Assembly (NCBI GenBank): GCA_025352225.1
Contig: JANXTT010000031.1
Span: 1-37,256, forward strand
DNA length: 37,256 bases
DNA from: Mucilaginibacter sp.
GTDB taxonomy: Bacteria > Bacteroidota > Bacteroidia > Sphingobacteriales > Sphingobacteriaceae
Reading direction: 5' to 3'
Position numbers and translations under genes: made by a program. Below the pieces are notes generated by a model. The model did not search any database and had not been told where the DNA came from. It saw only the letters and a program-made list of their open reading frames with translations. Of the stretch, positions 16,281 to 25,330 are shown one piece after another. Each line of letters begins with the position of its first letter. Position 1 is the first letter of the stretch.

Positions 16281-16321
16281 TTTTTTATTATTTAGTATAT
16301 GTTTACTATCCGGATACATTT

Positions 16322-18307
16322 TTACCAGTTGGGGTTTTGCACCAGATTTTGATTGACAAGCAAATCGGATTCTCTTATTGGCCACAGATAATCGCGGGGA
16401 ACTACAAAGTGCTGTGAAAAAAATCCAATCTCGCGATAATACAAGCTTGGGTCAGACTGCCTGATATCCCAACCAGTTACGTTGCCATTTAGTTCTTGTG
16501 CGGCCGTTTTCCAACGTAGTAAATCCCAGTAGCGTTGCCCTTCAAAACAAAGTTCATTGCTTCGCTCCCTTTGAATAATGGACCGCATACCAGTCTGGGT
16601 TGTATATTTAGTTGGGTTATTACTATAATTAGTCCATGAATCTTGTACTGAGAGCAAACCCGCTCTTGTTCTTATAAGATTAACATAGTTATATACATCA
16701 GCAGTGGGTGCGCTGTTCGATTCGTTTAAGGCTTCCGCATATAATAAATACAGGTCAGCCAATCGCATTTCGGGCCAGGCATAATTTTGATATTGAACAT
16801 TTGACCATTCAAAATGCCAATTTAGTAGTTTTTTCATATAATATCCCGCTATTGGGTTTGATGAAGTAGCACCATATTTACCTGTACGAGATTGCAGGTT
16901 CCAGGTATTTTCATCGGTTTTAGACGGGCTGTTGGCCATATACCAAACGCATCCGTCAAATCCTAAATCAGCGTAATATCTTGGCTCCCTATCAAAATTT
17001 AACCTTGCTGTTTGATAGTTTTCAATCAGGTTAAACCGTTCAGCATGAGTAGCTGTCCTTAGGGAAGCTATACTAGTAAAATCAAGGGTTTTATCTTCAT
17101 CAATAGGAACACCATTTTGGGTGTAAAATAATTTCGCCATTTTTAAAGTAGGGCCTAACTGCACGTTACCGGCAGCTTTTGGAGCATTCACAGGATCGTA
17201 CTGGCCAGCCGCTATCGATTGTATAAAATTAGTATTATTTCTTGCTGTTAACCCCCATATTAACTCACTGTTCCATGGTTCACTCATGGCATTTCTGATA
17301 CTCATTTGAGTCGTGGTAGTAGGGCTAAGCGGTACAGCCGGCACAGGAAAAGTATATAAAGTTATATTTGCTGAGGTGCACAAATCTATCGCAGCTTTAC
17401 AAGCGTCAGCAGCTCTCTGCCATTTGGTTACACTATAAGTAGGGTTAAATAGAACTACACCATCCTTACCTTTAAATGAACTGTAGTCGGAATTGCCATT
17501 AAATAATGGGCTGGCCGCTGTTGTTAATAATCGTGCTTTTAAACTTAATGCGATAGGCGCAGTGATACGCCCAAGTTCGGTGCCTTTATTAATTATTGTT
17601 AAAGGAAGCTTGGTAGCAGCGGTATCTAACAAAGCGGCAATATAATCTACAACAGCATCTACCGGCTGACGCTTCACCCGCACCTGCTCTATTGGAGCAT
17701 CGATTGCCAAATTTTTATCTATTATTGGAATAGGGCCATAAGCTCTAAACAACATAAAATGGTAAAACGCTTTAAGAAACTGAACCTCTCCAATCCACCT
17801 GTTCCTGGTGTCGACATCAAGGTCAGGTACTTTACTTAGGTTGCTGATATTTTCCAAAAACACATTACAATCCCTGATGGCGTTGTAATTAGCCGTCCCG
17901 CCGTTTGTACCTTCCATGTAATTTGCACGAGGATCTACTGTGTTTTGTTCTCCTCTTGCTATGCGCCAAACCACATCCCAGAACCTTAGGGCAGGATAAT
18001 CCATCCAAAGCTCATCACCAGCCAGAAGGCCTGGGTTTACTTGAGGATCTGCTTGATTCGGTAAATAGGAATAACAGGTGAACAAATATTTTTCGGCTTC
18101 TGTTTTAGATGCGAAAGCATTATTTATTGTAGCCACATTATCGGGCACTACATCCAAATAGTTCTTTTTGCAGGATGTATTAAACAACATTGAAAGTGTA
18201 AAAAAGAATATTACGCAATATTTTACCCTATTAAGCAATACCTTATGGTTTTTGCAGCCAGGCAGCATTTTCTCAATGCCATTTCTATTAAATTTACTAT
18301 AATTCAT
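16322..18307 (-). CDS. SusD/RagB-family glycan-binding lipoprotein
   Basis: A 661-residue outer-membrane lipoprotein that forms the lid of the SusC channel and captures oligosaccharides. The N-terminal signal has lipobox FNTSC (Cys46) followed by KKNYLDVVPDN, the standard SusD opening. Helical TPR segments follow (FLKAFYHFMLFRAYGPIPII), and the C-terminal signature is ERSNELCFEGQRYWDLLRWK then REIGFFSQHFVVPRDYLWPI. The usual length is about 500-650 residues, so it is intact. It starts 24 bases after the SusC gene and is clearly co-transcribed. Several ATGs could start it; the long form carries an extra 20 or so residues before the hydrophobic signal core. Confidence 0.95.
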   Translation of the reverse strand: MNYSKFNRNGIEKMLPGCKNHKVLLNRVKYCVIFFFTLSMLFNTSCKKNYLDVVPDNVATINNAFASKTEAEKYLFTCYSYLPNQADPQVNPGLLAGDELWMDYPALRFWDVVWRIARGEQNTVDPRANYMEGTNGGTANYNAIRDCNVFLENISNLSKVPDLDVDTRNRWIGEVQFLKAFYHFMLFRAYGPIPIIDKNLAIDAPIEQVRVKRQPVDAVVDYIAALLDTAATKLPLTIINKGTELGRITAPIALSLKARLLTTAASPLFNGNSDYSSFKGKDGVVLFNPTYSVTKWQRAADACKAAIDLCTSANITLYTFPVPAVPLSPTTTTQMSIRNAMSEPWNSELIWGLTARNNTNFIQSIAAGQYDPVNAPKAAGNVQLGPTLKMAKLFYTQNGVPIDEDKTLDFTSIASLRTATHAERFNLIENYQTARLNFDREPRYYADLGFDGCVWYMANSPSKTDENTWNLQSRTGKYGATSSNPIAGYYMKKLLNWHFEWSNVQYQNYAWPEMRLADLYLLYAEALNESNSAPTADVYNYVNLIRTRAGLLSVQDSWTNYSNNPTKYTTQTGMRSIIQRERSNELCFEGQRYWDLLRWKTAAQELNGNVTGWDIRQSDPSLYYREIGFFSQHFVVPRDYLWPIRESDLLVNQNLVQNPNW

Positions 18308-18331
18308 ATAAATTAATTTTTTTATTTAAAA

Positions 18332-21300
18332 TTACAATCCTATCGATATACCTACATTAAACACCCTTTGAATAGGGTATCCCAATCCTGAACTACCCAT
18401 TTCGGGATCCCAGAGTTTAAAGGCACTGATGGAAAATAAGTTTAAACCGTTTACATAAATACGCCCACTGGCTAAACCAATCGTCTTTAAAATAGGTTTA
18501 GGAACATTATATCCGATTTCTGTTGATTTCAACCGTATAAACGAACCATCTTCTAACCACCAGGTAGATGGTTGACTATTATTAGCTGAAATTGTATTAC
18601 TTAACCGTGGCCAAAAAGCATAAGAATTCCTATTATCTTCAGACCAATAACTATCGGAAATTACCTTTAGCAGACCATTTTGATTGCCCCCGTTTAAGTA
18701 AAAAGGTGTAGTATTGGCTGAGTTAATAAGAAATGACGACCTGGCTAAGCCTTGAAAGAATGCGCTAAGGTCAAAATTCTTATACCCAACCGAGAACCCA
18801 ACCCCATACACAATCTCGGGAGTAGTGGGCAAGCCGATTGGCACATAATCGGCATTGGTAATTTTCCCATCTCGATTTATATCCCTGAATTTAATATCGC
18901 CGGCCATAATGTTGCCGTATTGTGTGGGAGAATTATTAACCTCCGTTTGATCAATAAACAACCTTTCCGCAACAAGACCATATATTTGACCTATTGAATT
19001 ACCAACTTGTGACAAATTCTGGTTATTAGCGGTATATATAGGCTCTTCGTTTACTAATACCTTACTCTTCGAGTAAGTCAGGGTGCCGCGTGTTTGAATC
19101 CATAAAGAATTATCAAATGATTTTTGATAATCTAAAGCAAAATCTATCCCCCTGCTGTAAGCCTGGCCCGCATTAGCCGAAATATTTGCCTGTAGCCCCA
19201 TAGAAGTAGGTATAGTGTTTCTAACCATCAAAATTTTGCTGCGATATTGCTGGTACGCGTCTACCTTTATATTCAAGTCATGGAATAGTGTTACATCCAT
19301 TCCGATATTGGTTTGTTTGGATAGCTCCCATGTAATATCTCGGTTTTCATAACGGCTCGTAGATACTGTAGGCCTGCTATATGAAAAATTTGTACCAAAA
19401 TTTCCAACATTCCCGCCATTTAAATTCACATTTGATAAGTAGAAGAAACGATCATTCAAATTACCTATCTGATCGTTACCTACCAACCCATAAGTAGCCC
19501 TGAACTTAAGTTGGTTAATTGTATTTAGTAATGGCTTAAAGAATTTTTCGTTAGATACTATCCACCCTCCTCCTATTGAAGGGAAAAATCCAAACCGGTG
19601 ATTAGCTGCGAAACGCTCTGAACCGTTGAACCCAAAATCAGCTTCGAGCAAGTAACGATTATCGTACCCGTAAGTAAACCTGCCTGAAACTCCTTCATTT
19701 CGCGATGGTAAAGACGATTGTAAATCTATTGCGTTCCCTGTAAGAAAATTCCGGAATGTACCTATCAGCATAGCACCCACGCTGTGTTTAACGTTAAATA
19801 CCCGAGAATAGTTAAGCGCCGCTTCCCCATACGTAGTACTATTAACTATGGCAGGACCACGCCCGTAAGTCAAATATTCTGTTGGAATTGAACCGGTGCT
19901 TCCAGGTGTCCCATCATTAATCAGCGTTAAGCCATTAAAGCTATCCTCTATTACATTTGAGCTATAATAATAGGGACTATAGCTACGGAATACCCCAAAA
20001 TTTGCATATCGTGACGTGTAGGCCATCATTCGGGCAGACAAGCCTGGCGTAATAGCATCTAAATTTTGTTTTAAACTCAATTGTGCTGTTAAGGTGCTTG
20101 TATTATTTGTTTGAAAGCCGGAGAGAGATTGTGCATAAGGGTTGACATATAATCCACCGCCTCCTGGTATAATTGCATTTCCAAATAGCGGGTGATTAGA
20201 ATGGGGCAATATGTCTGTGGGATAAACTGCGGGAAAAGCCACTGGGTTACTCCATACTGCATTATAATACACTCCGCCGCCACCGCCAACAGGTCCGTTG
20301 TAATCATCAAACTGTCCCTTAAGGCTTACCAGCAATTCTGTTGTTTTTGTAAGATTTAAAGTAACATTTGATAAAAGAGAATACGTTTGCAGCTTAATGT
20401 TGTTGTTAAAATTATTAAGTGAGTTGTCTTTTAAATTCCCATTATCAACATTATAGGTCATCGCTAAATAGTACTTTGCCTTCTCCGAACCTCCACTGGC
20501 ATTTAAATTAATTCGTTGATTGTTGGTTTGATCTTTGATCAACCGTTGTATCCAATTATTATTGGGATATAATAATGGGTTATCTCCCTTAGCTGTATGA
20601 TCAATTTTATTTTGAGAATATGGCAATGTGCCAAGCGGATTTCTGGTTAGCACCGCCTCATTGGCAAGCGTCATATAAGTAATATTATCGGCAAACGCTA
20701 AATTCCGGGTGTTAGTTGATGTAGAATTCTCTACTCGGACATTGAATTTCGTTTTTCCGGCTATCCCGGTCTTTGTATTTATCAATACAACCCCGTTGGC
20801 ACCTCTTGCTCCATACAATGATGTGGCAGTAGCATCCTTTAGTATAGAGAAACCGGCAATGTCATCTGGCTGCAATCTTGCAAGGTCATTGTTACTGGAT
20901 TCTATACCATCAATTAAAATGAGCGGATCAACTTTTCCCGCACCGAATGTACCAACGCCCCTTATAAAGAAGGCCGCGTTGTCAGCACCAGGCTCACCAC
21001 TCCGCTGGTAGGAGATAACACCGGCTATTCTCCCCCCCAGCATGGTAGTTAGATTACTGGAAGGACCTTTCAGCTCTTTTGGGTCAATAGAAGTAATGGC
21101 ACTAATCAACGTTGTTTTCTTCTGCGTTCCATAAGCTACTATAGCTACTGCTTCCAGACTACTGGATATCACCTTCAGTTTTACATTTATAACCGATCGT
21201 CCGCCTGTAGCTATTTCCAGCACATCAAAACCTACATAGGTAAAAACAAGAATTGCTTTATCATCAGGTACTGTTAATGTATAGTTACCATTTATATCAG

Positions 21301-21781
21301 TTGTGGTACCTATTGTTGTGCCCTTCAATTTTACCGAAACGCCGGTTAGCACCTCGCCCGCATCATCAGTTACTTTACCCCTAATTGTAACTTTTACTGC
21401 CTCGGGGTTAATTTTATCCGGCCGTTTAGTTATTAAAATGGTAGTATTATCAATGGTATAGGTTAAAGGCTGACCGTTAAAACAATTGTCAAGCGCTTGC
21501 TTTAATCCATAGTTTTGTAAATCCAAACTGACAGGTTTAGAGGTTTCCAAATCTTTCACGTTGTACAAAAAGTCGTAATTGGTTTGTTTTTGAATTTGCG
21601 CAAACACCTCTTTAAGCGACGCATTTTTTACTTTTATAGTAACTTGTTGCGCATAAATTGCTGCTGAGGCTTGTAAGATAGCCACCATTAGCAACATGAG
21701 GGTCAGTTTCATAATAAGCTGAATTTTATAAAAGCAGCAGTTTCGTCTACCGCGTTTAAATACAGTAAAATTTCTATACAT
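18332..21781 (-). CDS. SusC/RagA TonB-dependent outer-membrane transporter with STN domain
   Basis: A 1149-residue outer-membrane beta barrel that imports oligosaccharides using TonB energy. After a signal peptide (cleavage near AAIYAQ, residue 45) come an STN domain (about 45-118, the region that talks to an anti-sigma factor), a carboxypeptidase-regulatory-like domain (about 129-215, GKVTDDAGEVLTGVSVKLKG), the plug (SAITSIDPKELKGPSSNLTT, FIRGVGTFGAGKVDPLILID) and the barrel to the terminal VGISIGL. The STN domain fits the FecR and ECF sigma genes just upstream, so it is a trans-envelope signalling transporter. The sequence is full length and undisturbed. Confidence 0.96.
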   Translation of the reverse strand: MYRNFTVFKRGRRNCCFYKIQLIMKLTLMLLMVAILQASAAIYAQQVTIKVKNASLKEVFAQIQKQTNYDFLYNVKDLETSKPVSLDLQNYGLKQALDNCFNGQPLTYTIDNTTILITKRPDKINPEAVKVTIRGKVTDDAGEVLTGVSVKLKGTTIGTTTDINGNYTLTVPDDKAILVFTYVGFDVLEIATGGRSVINVKLKVISSSLEAVAIVAYGTQKKTTLISAITSIDPKELKGPSSNLTTMLGGRIAGVISYQRSGEPGADNAAFFIRGVGTFGAGKVDPLILIDGIESSNNDLARLQPDDIAGFSILKDATATSLYGARGANGVVLINTKTGIAGKTKFNVRVENSTSTNTRNLAFADNITYMTLANEAVLTRNPLGTLPYSQNKIDHTAKGDNPLLYPNNNWIQRLIKDQTNNQRINLNASGGSEKAKYYLAMTYNVDNGNLKDNSLNNFNNNIKLQTYSLLSNVTLNLTKTTELLVSLKGQFDDYNGPVGGGGGVYYNAVWSNPVAFPAVYPTDILPHSNHPLFGNAIIPGGGGLYVNPYAQSLSGFQTNNTSTLTAQLSLKQNLDAITPGLSARMMAYTSRYANFGVFRSYSPYYYSSNVIEDSFNGLTLINDGTPGSTGSIPTEYLTYGRGPAIVNSTTYGEAALNYSRVFNVKHSVGAMLIGTFRNFLTGNAIDLQSSLPSRNEGVSGRFTYGYDNRYLLEADFGFNGSERFAANHRFGFFPSIGGGWIVSNEKFFKPLLNTINQLKFRATYGLVGNDQIGNLNDRFFYLSNVNLNGGNVGNFGTNFSYSRPTVSTSRYENRDITWELSKQTNIGMDVTLFHDLNIKVDAYQQYRSKILMVRNTIPTSMGLQANISANAGQAYSRGIDFALDYQKSFDNSLWIQTRGTLTYSKSKVLVNEEPIYTANNQNLSQVGNSIGQIYGLVAERLFIDQTEVNNSPTQYGNIMAGDIKFRDINRDGKITNADYVPIGLPTTPEIVYGVGFSVGYKNFDLSAFFQGLARSSFLINSANTTPFYLNGGNQNGLLKVISDSYWSEDNRNSYAFWPRLSNTISANNSQPSTWWLEDGSFIRLKSTEIGYNVPKPILKTIGLASGRIYVNGLNLFSISAFKLWDPEMGSSGLGYPIQRVFNVGISIGL

Positions 21782-21843
21782 TTGAATGTTAGGTATTAAT
21801 TGGTTGTTACAGGAAATGATTAATTATATTATCTAGCACTGTT

Positions 21844-21857
21844 TGTGTTTAAACACA
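21844..21857. promoter_or_regulatory. Perfect 14-bp palindrome upstream of susC
   Basis: TGTGTTTAAACACA is its own reverse complement and lies about 63 bases before the SusC start. It could be an operator or part of the SusC promoter. No regulator can be named. Confidence 0.4.
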
Positions 21858-21859
21858 TG

Positions 21860-21892
21860 ACATGGGGCGGCTCCAATCGCTCCATGTTTTTT
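21860..21892 (+). terminator. Hairpin in the fecR-susC gap
   Basis: ACATGGGGCG pairs with CGCTCCATGT (one G-T pair) around an eight-base loop and is followed by a T-run on the plus strand. For the minus-strand PUL transcript the T-run is on the wrong side, so there it would be a stable leader or spacer hairpin instead of a classic terminator. Confidence 0.5.
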
Positions 21893-21932
21893 AATATGCT
21901 GATAATAAAAGCATTAGTTACTTGAGTCTGTT

Positions 21933-23156
21933 TTATACCATAACAATTACCCTCCTCCCTGTAATTTTAAAATGAATTTTTCCTACCTGTTCCATGTGGG
22001 ATAATAGTTCATTTATACTTTTTGTACGGTAAAATGTACCTCCGATTTTTGTATTGGAAAAATTTCCGTGATATTCAACTTCAACATCATACCAACGCGA
22101 TATTTTTTTCATGATACTAGATACATCCTCATCGTCGAAAATGAAATATCCATTTTTCCAGGCCATTACTTTATCAATAACCGCCGGCCTAACTCTGATA
22201 CGATCTGTACCATTATTTACTACGGCTTGCTCGCCCGGTTTAATAAGCGATAGATTATTACTGTTTTTAACCTGAACAGATCCTTCCAGTAAAGTTGTAG
22301 TGACGTCGCTATCATCTATATAAGCCGCTATATTGAAATGCGTACCCAAAACCTTCACCTCATTTTTTTCAATATTTACAAAAAAGGGTTTATCCTTATT
22401 TTTAGTAACCTCAAAGTATGCTTCGCCGGTAAGTGAAACATGTCTTTCATTCCCCACAAATTCTGTAGGGTATTTCAAAGATGAAGCTGAGTTGAGCCAT
22501 ACTTTGGTACCGTCAGGCAGCGAAACCTGGAACTCGCCCCCTTTAGGCGTAGTTAATGTATTATAAGCAGGTTCAGTATTTTCCGCCTTTAAAGGGGAGC
22601 CTGCAAGTAATTGTTTATACGATAATTGGCCTTTGTTGCTTTTAAATATGTTTGTTTTACCTGTGTTGGCAATCAATCCGTTATTAGCGATGTCGAGCGC
22701 TATAACCTTACCGTTTGATAGGGTAAGCGTGGCCTTATTGCTTCCAGGCACAATAGGTGCCCATAGCTTGCTTTTAACAAAATTGGTAGTGGTTATCCCA
22801 TTGGTTCTATGGTTTAGCAGGTAAAACCCCGTTACTATACAAGAAAGTAATACCGCGGCGGCCATTTTTAGCCACAGCGTGGGAAACAGTTTTATGGTCT
22901 TTGATTCTTCATCATCAGACTTTGATACTTCGGTTGCAAATCTGGGATCTGATTTAATGCGTTGCAGTACATAGCGCTTTGCCGATCCGCTAAATACCGG
23001 GCCATTATTAAGAATAAGCATTTCCTCACTAATAGTATCGTCAATCTCATCGGGGTCTGCCGTACTTAAATAATCCAATAATTCAATACTGTCAGTATCG
23101 GCTATTGTACAGTCAAAATATTCTTGCAGTAAACGTTTCAGTTTCTGTTGGTTCAT
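21933..23156 (-). CDS. FecR-family anti-sigma factor
   Basis: A 407-residue inner-membrane regulator that holds the ECF sigma factor until the SusC STN domain signals ligand uptake. Residues 1-90 are the cytoplasmic part, a single membrane span lies near residues 92-114 (LWLKMAAAVLLSCIVTGFYL), and the periplasmic FecR domain carries the hallmark LPDGTKVWLNSASSLKYP, then LTGEAYFEVTKNKDKPFFV and VKVLGTHFNIAAY. The C-terminal STN-like DUF4974 region (DDEDVSSIMKKISRWYDVEV) is present. It lies between the sigma gene (95 bases upstream) and susC (151 bases downstream). Intact. Confidence 0.95.
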   Translation of the reverse strand: MNQQKLKRLLQEYFDCTIADTDSIELLDYLSTADPDEIDDTISEEMLILNNGPVFSGSAKRYVLQRIKSDPRFATEVSKSDDEESKTIKLFPTLWLKMAAAVLLSCIVTGFYLLNHRTNGITTTNFVKSKLWAPIVPGSNKATLTLSNGKVIALDIANNGLIANTGKTNIFKSNKGQLSYKQLLAGSPLKAENTEPAYNTLTTPKGGEFQVSLPDGTKVWLNSASSLKYPTEFVGNERHVSLTGEAYFEVTKNKDKPFFVNIEKNEVKVLGTHFNIAAYIDDSDVTTTLLEGSVQVKNSNNLSLIKPGEQAVVNNGTDRIRVRPAVIDKVMAWKNGYFIFDDEDVSSIMKKISRWYDVEVEYHGNFSNTKIGGTFYRTKSINELLSHMEQVGKIHFKITGRRVIVMV

Positions 23157-23251
23157 CTCTATTGGTTTACAATTACCCCCAGACGGAGGTAGCTTTATAT
23201 ATAATAGAACACCTAACTAAGGTGGTAGTACTAGTTAAAAGAAAAAAAAAG

Positions 23252-23830
23252 TTAAAAGAGGAAAAGAGTAAGGAATAAGCACATCAATTCATATTCACTT
23301 AATCTCGATTTTATGGTTTTAAGCGCAGTGCTCATGTGGTTTTTCACCGTATTAGCAGAGATGTTTAACTGATCCGCAATTTTTTTATGAGAATAGCCTT
23401 CGATACGACTGAGTTTATATATAATTTGTTGCTGCCTTGGCAAGTCACCTATTACTTTTTTAGCTACTAATTCCAAATCGCGAACAAAAATATCTTCTTC
23501 GGTGTAATTCTGTAATTCGTTGAAATATAACAATAGGTTTTCTGTGTGGTATTTAGATTTAGCAATATTTCGTAAGGCATTTATAGACAGCCTTTTGCTT
23601 ATAACGAATAAAAAAAGCCATATATTTCCATTCGGGTCAACTTTCTCTTTGTTCAACCACAAGTTCATAAAGGTTTCCTGAACGATCTCTTGGCTTAGTT
23701 CTGTATTCTTTAAAAAACGAAAGGCTAACCGATAAACTTTTCCGCTATACAGTTGGTAAATTTCCTCAAAAACACATTGGTCACCCATCATGAGTCGCCC
23801 AATATCATGACCATTTACTTTCCTCACCAT
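23252..23830 (-). CDS. ECF RNA polymerase sigma factor (Bacteroidota expansion family)
   Basis: A 192-residue ECF sigma factor expected to switch on this PUL. Region 2 lies at about residues 23-90 (FEEIYQLYSGKVYRLAFRFL, IVQETFMNLW) and region 4 at about 125-180 (LPRQQQIIYKLSRIEGYSHK, ISANTVKNHMSTALKTIK). The short hydrophobic C-terminal tail is common in this group. The ATG at 23830 is only 18 bases from the right-hand edge (23849) of an IS982-family insertion, so its native promoter has been separated from it. Transcription may now come from the IS, which points in the same direction. Confidence 0.95.
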   Translation of the reverse strand: MVRKVNGHDIGRLMMGDQCVFEEIYQLYSGKVYRLAFRFLKNTELSQEIVQETFMNLWLNKEKVDPNGNIWLFLFVISKRLSINALRNIAKSKYHTENLLLYFNELQNYTEEDIFVRDLELVAKKVIGDLPRQQQIIYKLSRIEGYSHKKIADQLNISANTVKNHMSTALKTIKSRLSEYELMCLFLTLFLF

Positions 23831-23841
23831 GTCTTAAATTT

Positions 23842-23848
23842 ATAATTG
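23842..23848. repeat. Target-site duplication of the IS, sigma-gene side
   Basis: ATAATTG directly abuts the ACCCG end of the IS and is repeated at the other end. Confidence 0.85.
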
Positions 23849-24826
23849 ACCCGTAGTGCATTATTAGAGTAAGTTAATTTTAATTTGATTCATATTCCTG
23901 TTTAAAACAATTTTATTGAGATATTGAATGGTAGTCAACGCTGTGATTTTACTCAATATTCTTGTCTTAAAGCCCTCAAAAGTTTTGGCATAATTTCTTC
24001 TGATCATAAACTGATCACACAATTGCGAAAATAGGGTTTCAATTCTTTTTCTTGATTTTTTGAACAGGAATGGGTAAGGTTTAAAATCTTTTTGATTATT
24101 TCTCATCGGGGTTTCGAGTTTGATGTTTACAGATTCAAAAAGATTGATCTGGATATCGCCGGATAAATAACCTTTATCACCAAGTATCACACAATCAGTC
24201 ATTTGCTGTTGTATATCTTTCAGATAATGAATATCATGAACAGAAGCCGGACTAAGGTCAAAGTTCTCAAAGACGCCATCTACAGAACAAATCGCGTGCA
24301 GGTTATACCCATAATACCTAGAGTTTTGCGCCGCACAAAATCCATGATTTGGAAAAGCGTGCCCCTGCTCTTTGCATATTCTACTCCTGGCTGCACGGGC
24401 GTTTTTACATACTTCTAAAGGCATAGAATCGACAATAAAATAATCCTGGCCACCATTTAGTTTTTGAAGAAGCTTTTTTCTCAATTCATTAATATACGGG
24501 AACAATTTTCTCTTTCTTTTATTGTAAACACTTCGTTCGATCAGGTTATCAAGCGATGTATCTTTCAAATTCCTAAACAACTGATATTCAGAGTCGATTG
24601 TACAGTACTCAGCAGTTATATTTAGTGCAATAAGCTCTAAATCAGATAGTTTTGGTTTTATCGGTTTGTAATAAAAGTTATCTTCCACAACAAGTTTCTT
24701 AAACTCATCTAAAATAAAAGTGTAATTTTTTGTATCAAGTTGTTCATGTTTGTAATTGATTGTCAGTCAATACAATATACCATTTATTGGCGAAATGAAC
24801 AACTCTTTTTATAATGCACTACGGGT
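23849..24826 (-). mobile_element. IS982-family insertion sequence
   Basis: A complete 978-bp element. Its ends are ACCCGTAGTGCATTAT at 23849-23864 and the exact inverted complement at 24811-24826, matching the usual ACCC start of IS982 ends. A 7-bp target duplication, ATAATTG, flanks it (23842-23848 and 24827-24833). It carries one intact transposase gene. Perfect ends and duplication suggest a recent insertion. Removing it restores a continuous sequence 18 bases upstream of the sigma start. Confidence 0.93.
23864..24688 (-). CDS. IS982-family transposase
   Basis: A 274-residue DDE transposase that moves the IS. The N-terminal part is the DUF772-like region with SDLELIALNITAEY, and the catalytic domain shows the first Asp in YFIVDSMPLEVCKN, the conserved ARAARSRICKEQGHA and GFCAAQNSRYYGYNLH, the second Asp in CVILGDKGYLSGDIQ and the Glu in KLETPMRNNQKDFK. 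The stop overlaps the terminal inverted repeat. The family usually has about 270-300 residues, so it is full length and probably active. Its stop is 33 bases from the sigma gene start with no terminator between. Confidence 0.93.
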   Translation of the reverse strand: MEDNFYYKPIKPKLSDLELIALNITAEYCTIDSEYQLFRNLKDTSLDNLIERSVYNKRKRKLFPYINELRKKLLQKLNGGQDYFIVDSMPLEVCKNARAARSRICKEQGHAFPNHGFCAAQNSRYYGYNLHAICSVDGVFENFDLSPASVHDIHYLKDIQQQMTDCVILGDKGYLSGDIQINLFESVNIKLETPMRNNQKDFKPYPFLFKKSRKRIETLFSQLCDQFMIRRNYAKTFEGFKTRILSKITALTTIQYLNKIVLNRNMNQIKINLL

Positions 24827-24833
24827 ATAATTG
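24827..24833. repeat. Target-site duplication of the IS, distal side
   Basis: ATAATTG follows the GGGT end of the IS and duplicates the heptamer at 23842-23848. Confidence 0.85.
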
Positions 24834-25330
24834 GTTAAATTAAGCCGTCACGTCCCAATCGAAGAAACCATTTTAATATTGTGATTTCCCTTCGTTTTTG
24901 AATAACCATTTAGTAGTCAATTCTCATGCTGTGTTCATTAAATCTGGTATTTAATTTCAAATTTACAACCAAACATGAATGTTTGAATTAATAACAATTT
25001 TAAAATGAAGGATAATCAAAGATTTATCGATTGTAACAATCTTACTACTAAGGTAAAAAAATAATTGTTACAACAACACTAATATGATAAATTATTAAAA
25101 AAAATGAATTTCACTGTCTCCGTCTCCCAATGGGCAGCCTCAAAGCGTATAGCTACATCGCCTGCATTTCCATTAAATGTTTAACATAATGACAGTAGGT
25201 ATATAAAGAAAAAATGATACTTAACGGCTAGAATAGATTAATAAACAACCCAATAAGAATAGTGGAAAAACTAAGATAACTCCTTGTAATTTCCTTATCA
25301 AAATACCCTATATCTCACTTGTATGGTTAT
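24834..25330. other. Gene-free gap between the IS and GH16
   Basis: This AT-rich stretch holds no credible gene. It contains the original upstream region of the sigma gene (before IS insertion). There is an inverted repeat TTGTAACAAT at 25031-25040 and ATTGTTACAA at 25064-25073. On the minus strand near 25174-25095 a 25-codon reading (NGNAGDVAIRFEAAHWETET and more) has a protein-like composition and may be a decayed C-terminal fragment of a lost gene, but I cannot assign a family. Confidence 0.5.

Noticed and set aside
16281..16385. Longer start for the DUF5000-type lipoprotein.
   Set aside because: It overlaps the SusD gene by 64 bases and would bury the lipoprotein signal 36 residues inside.
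25095..25185. Protein-like 25-codon reading in the IS-GH16 gap.
   Set aside because: Too short to assign to any family; mentioned only as a possible relic in the gap description.
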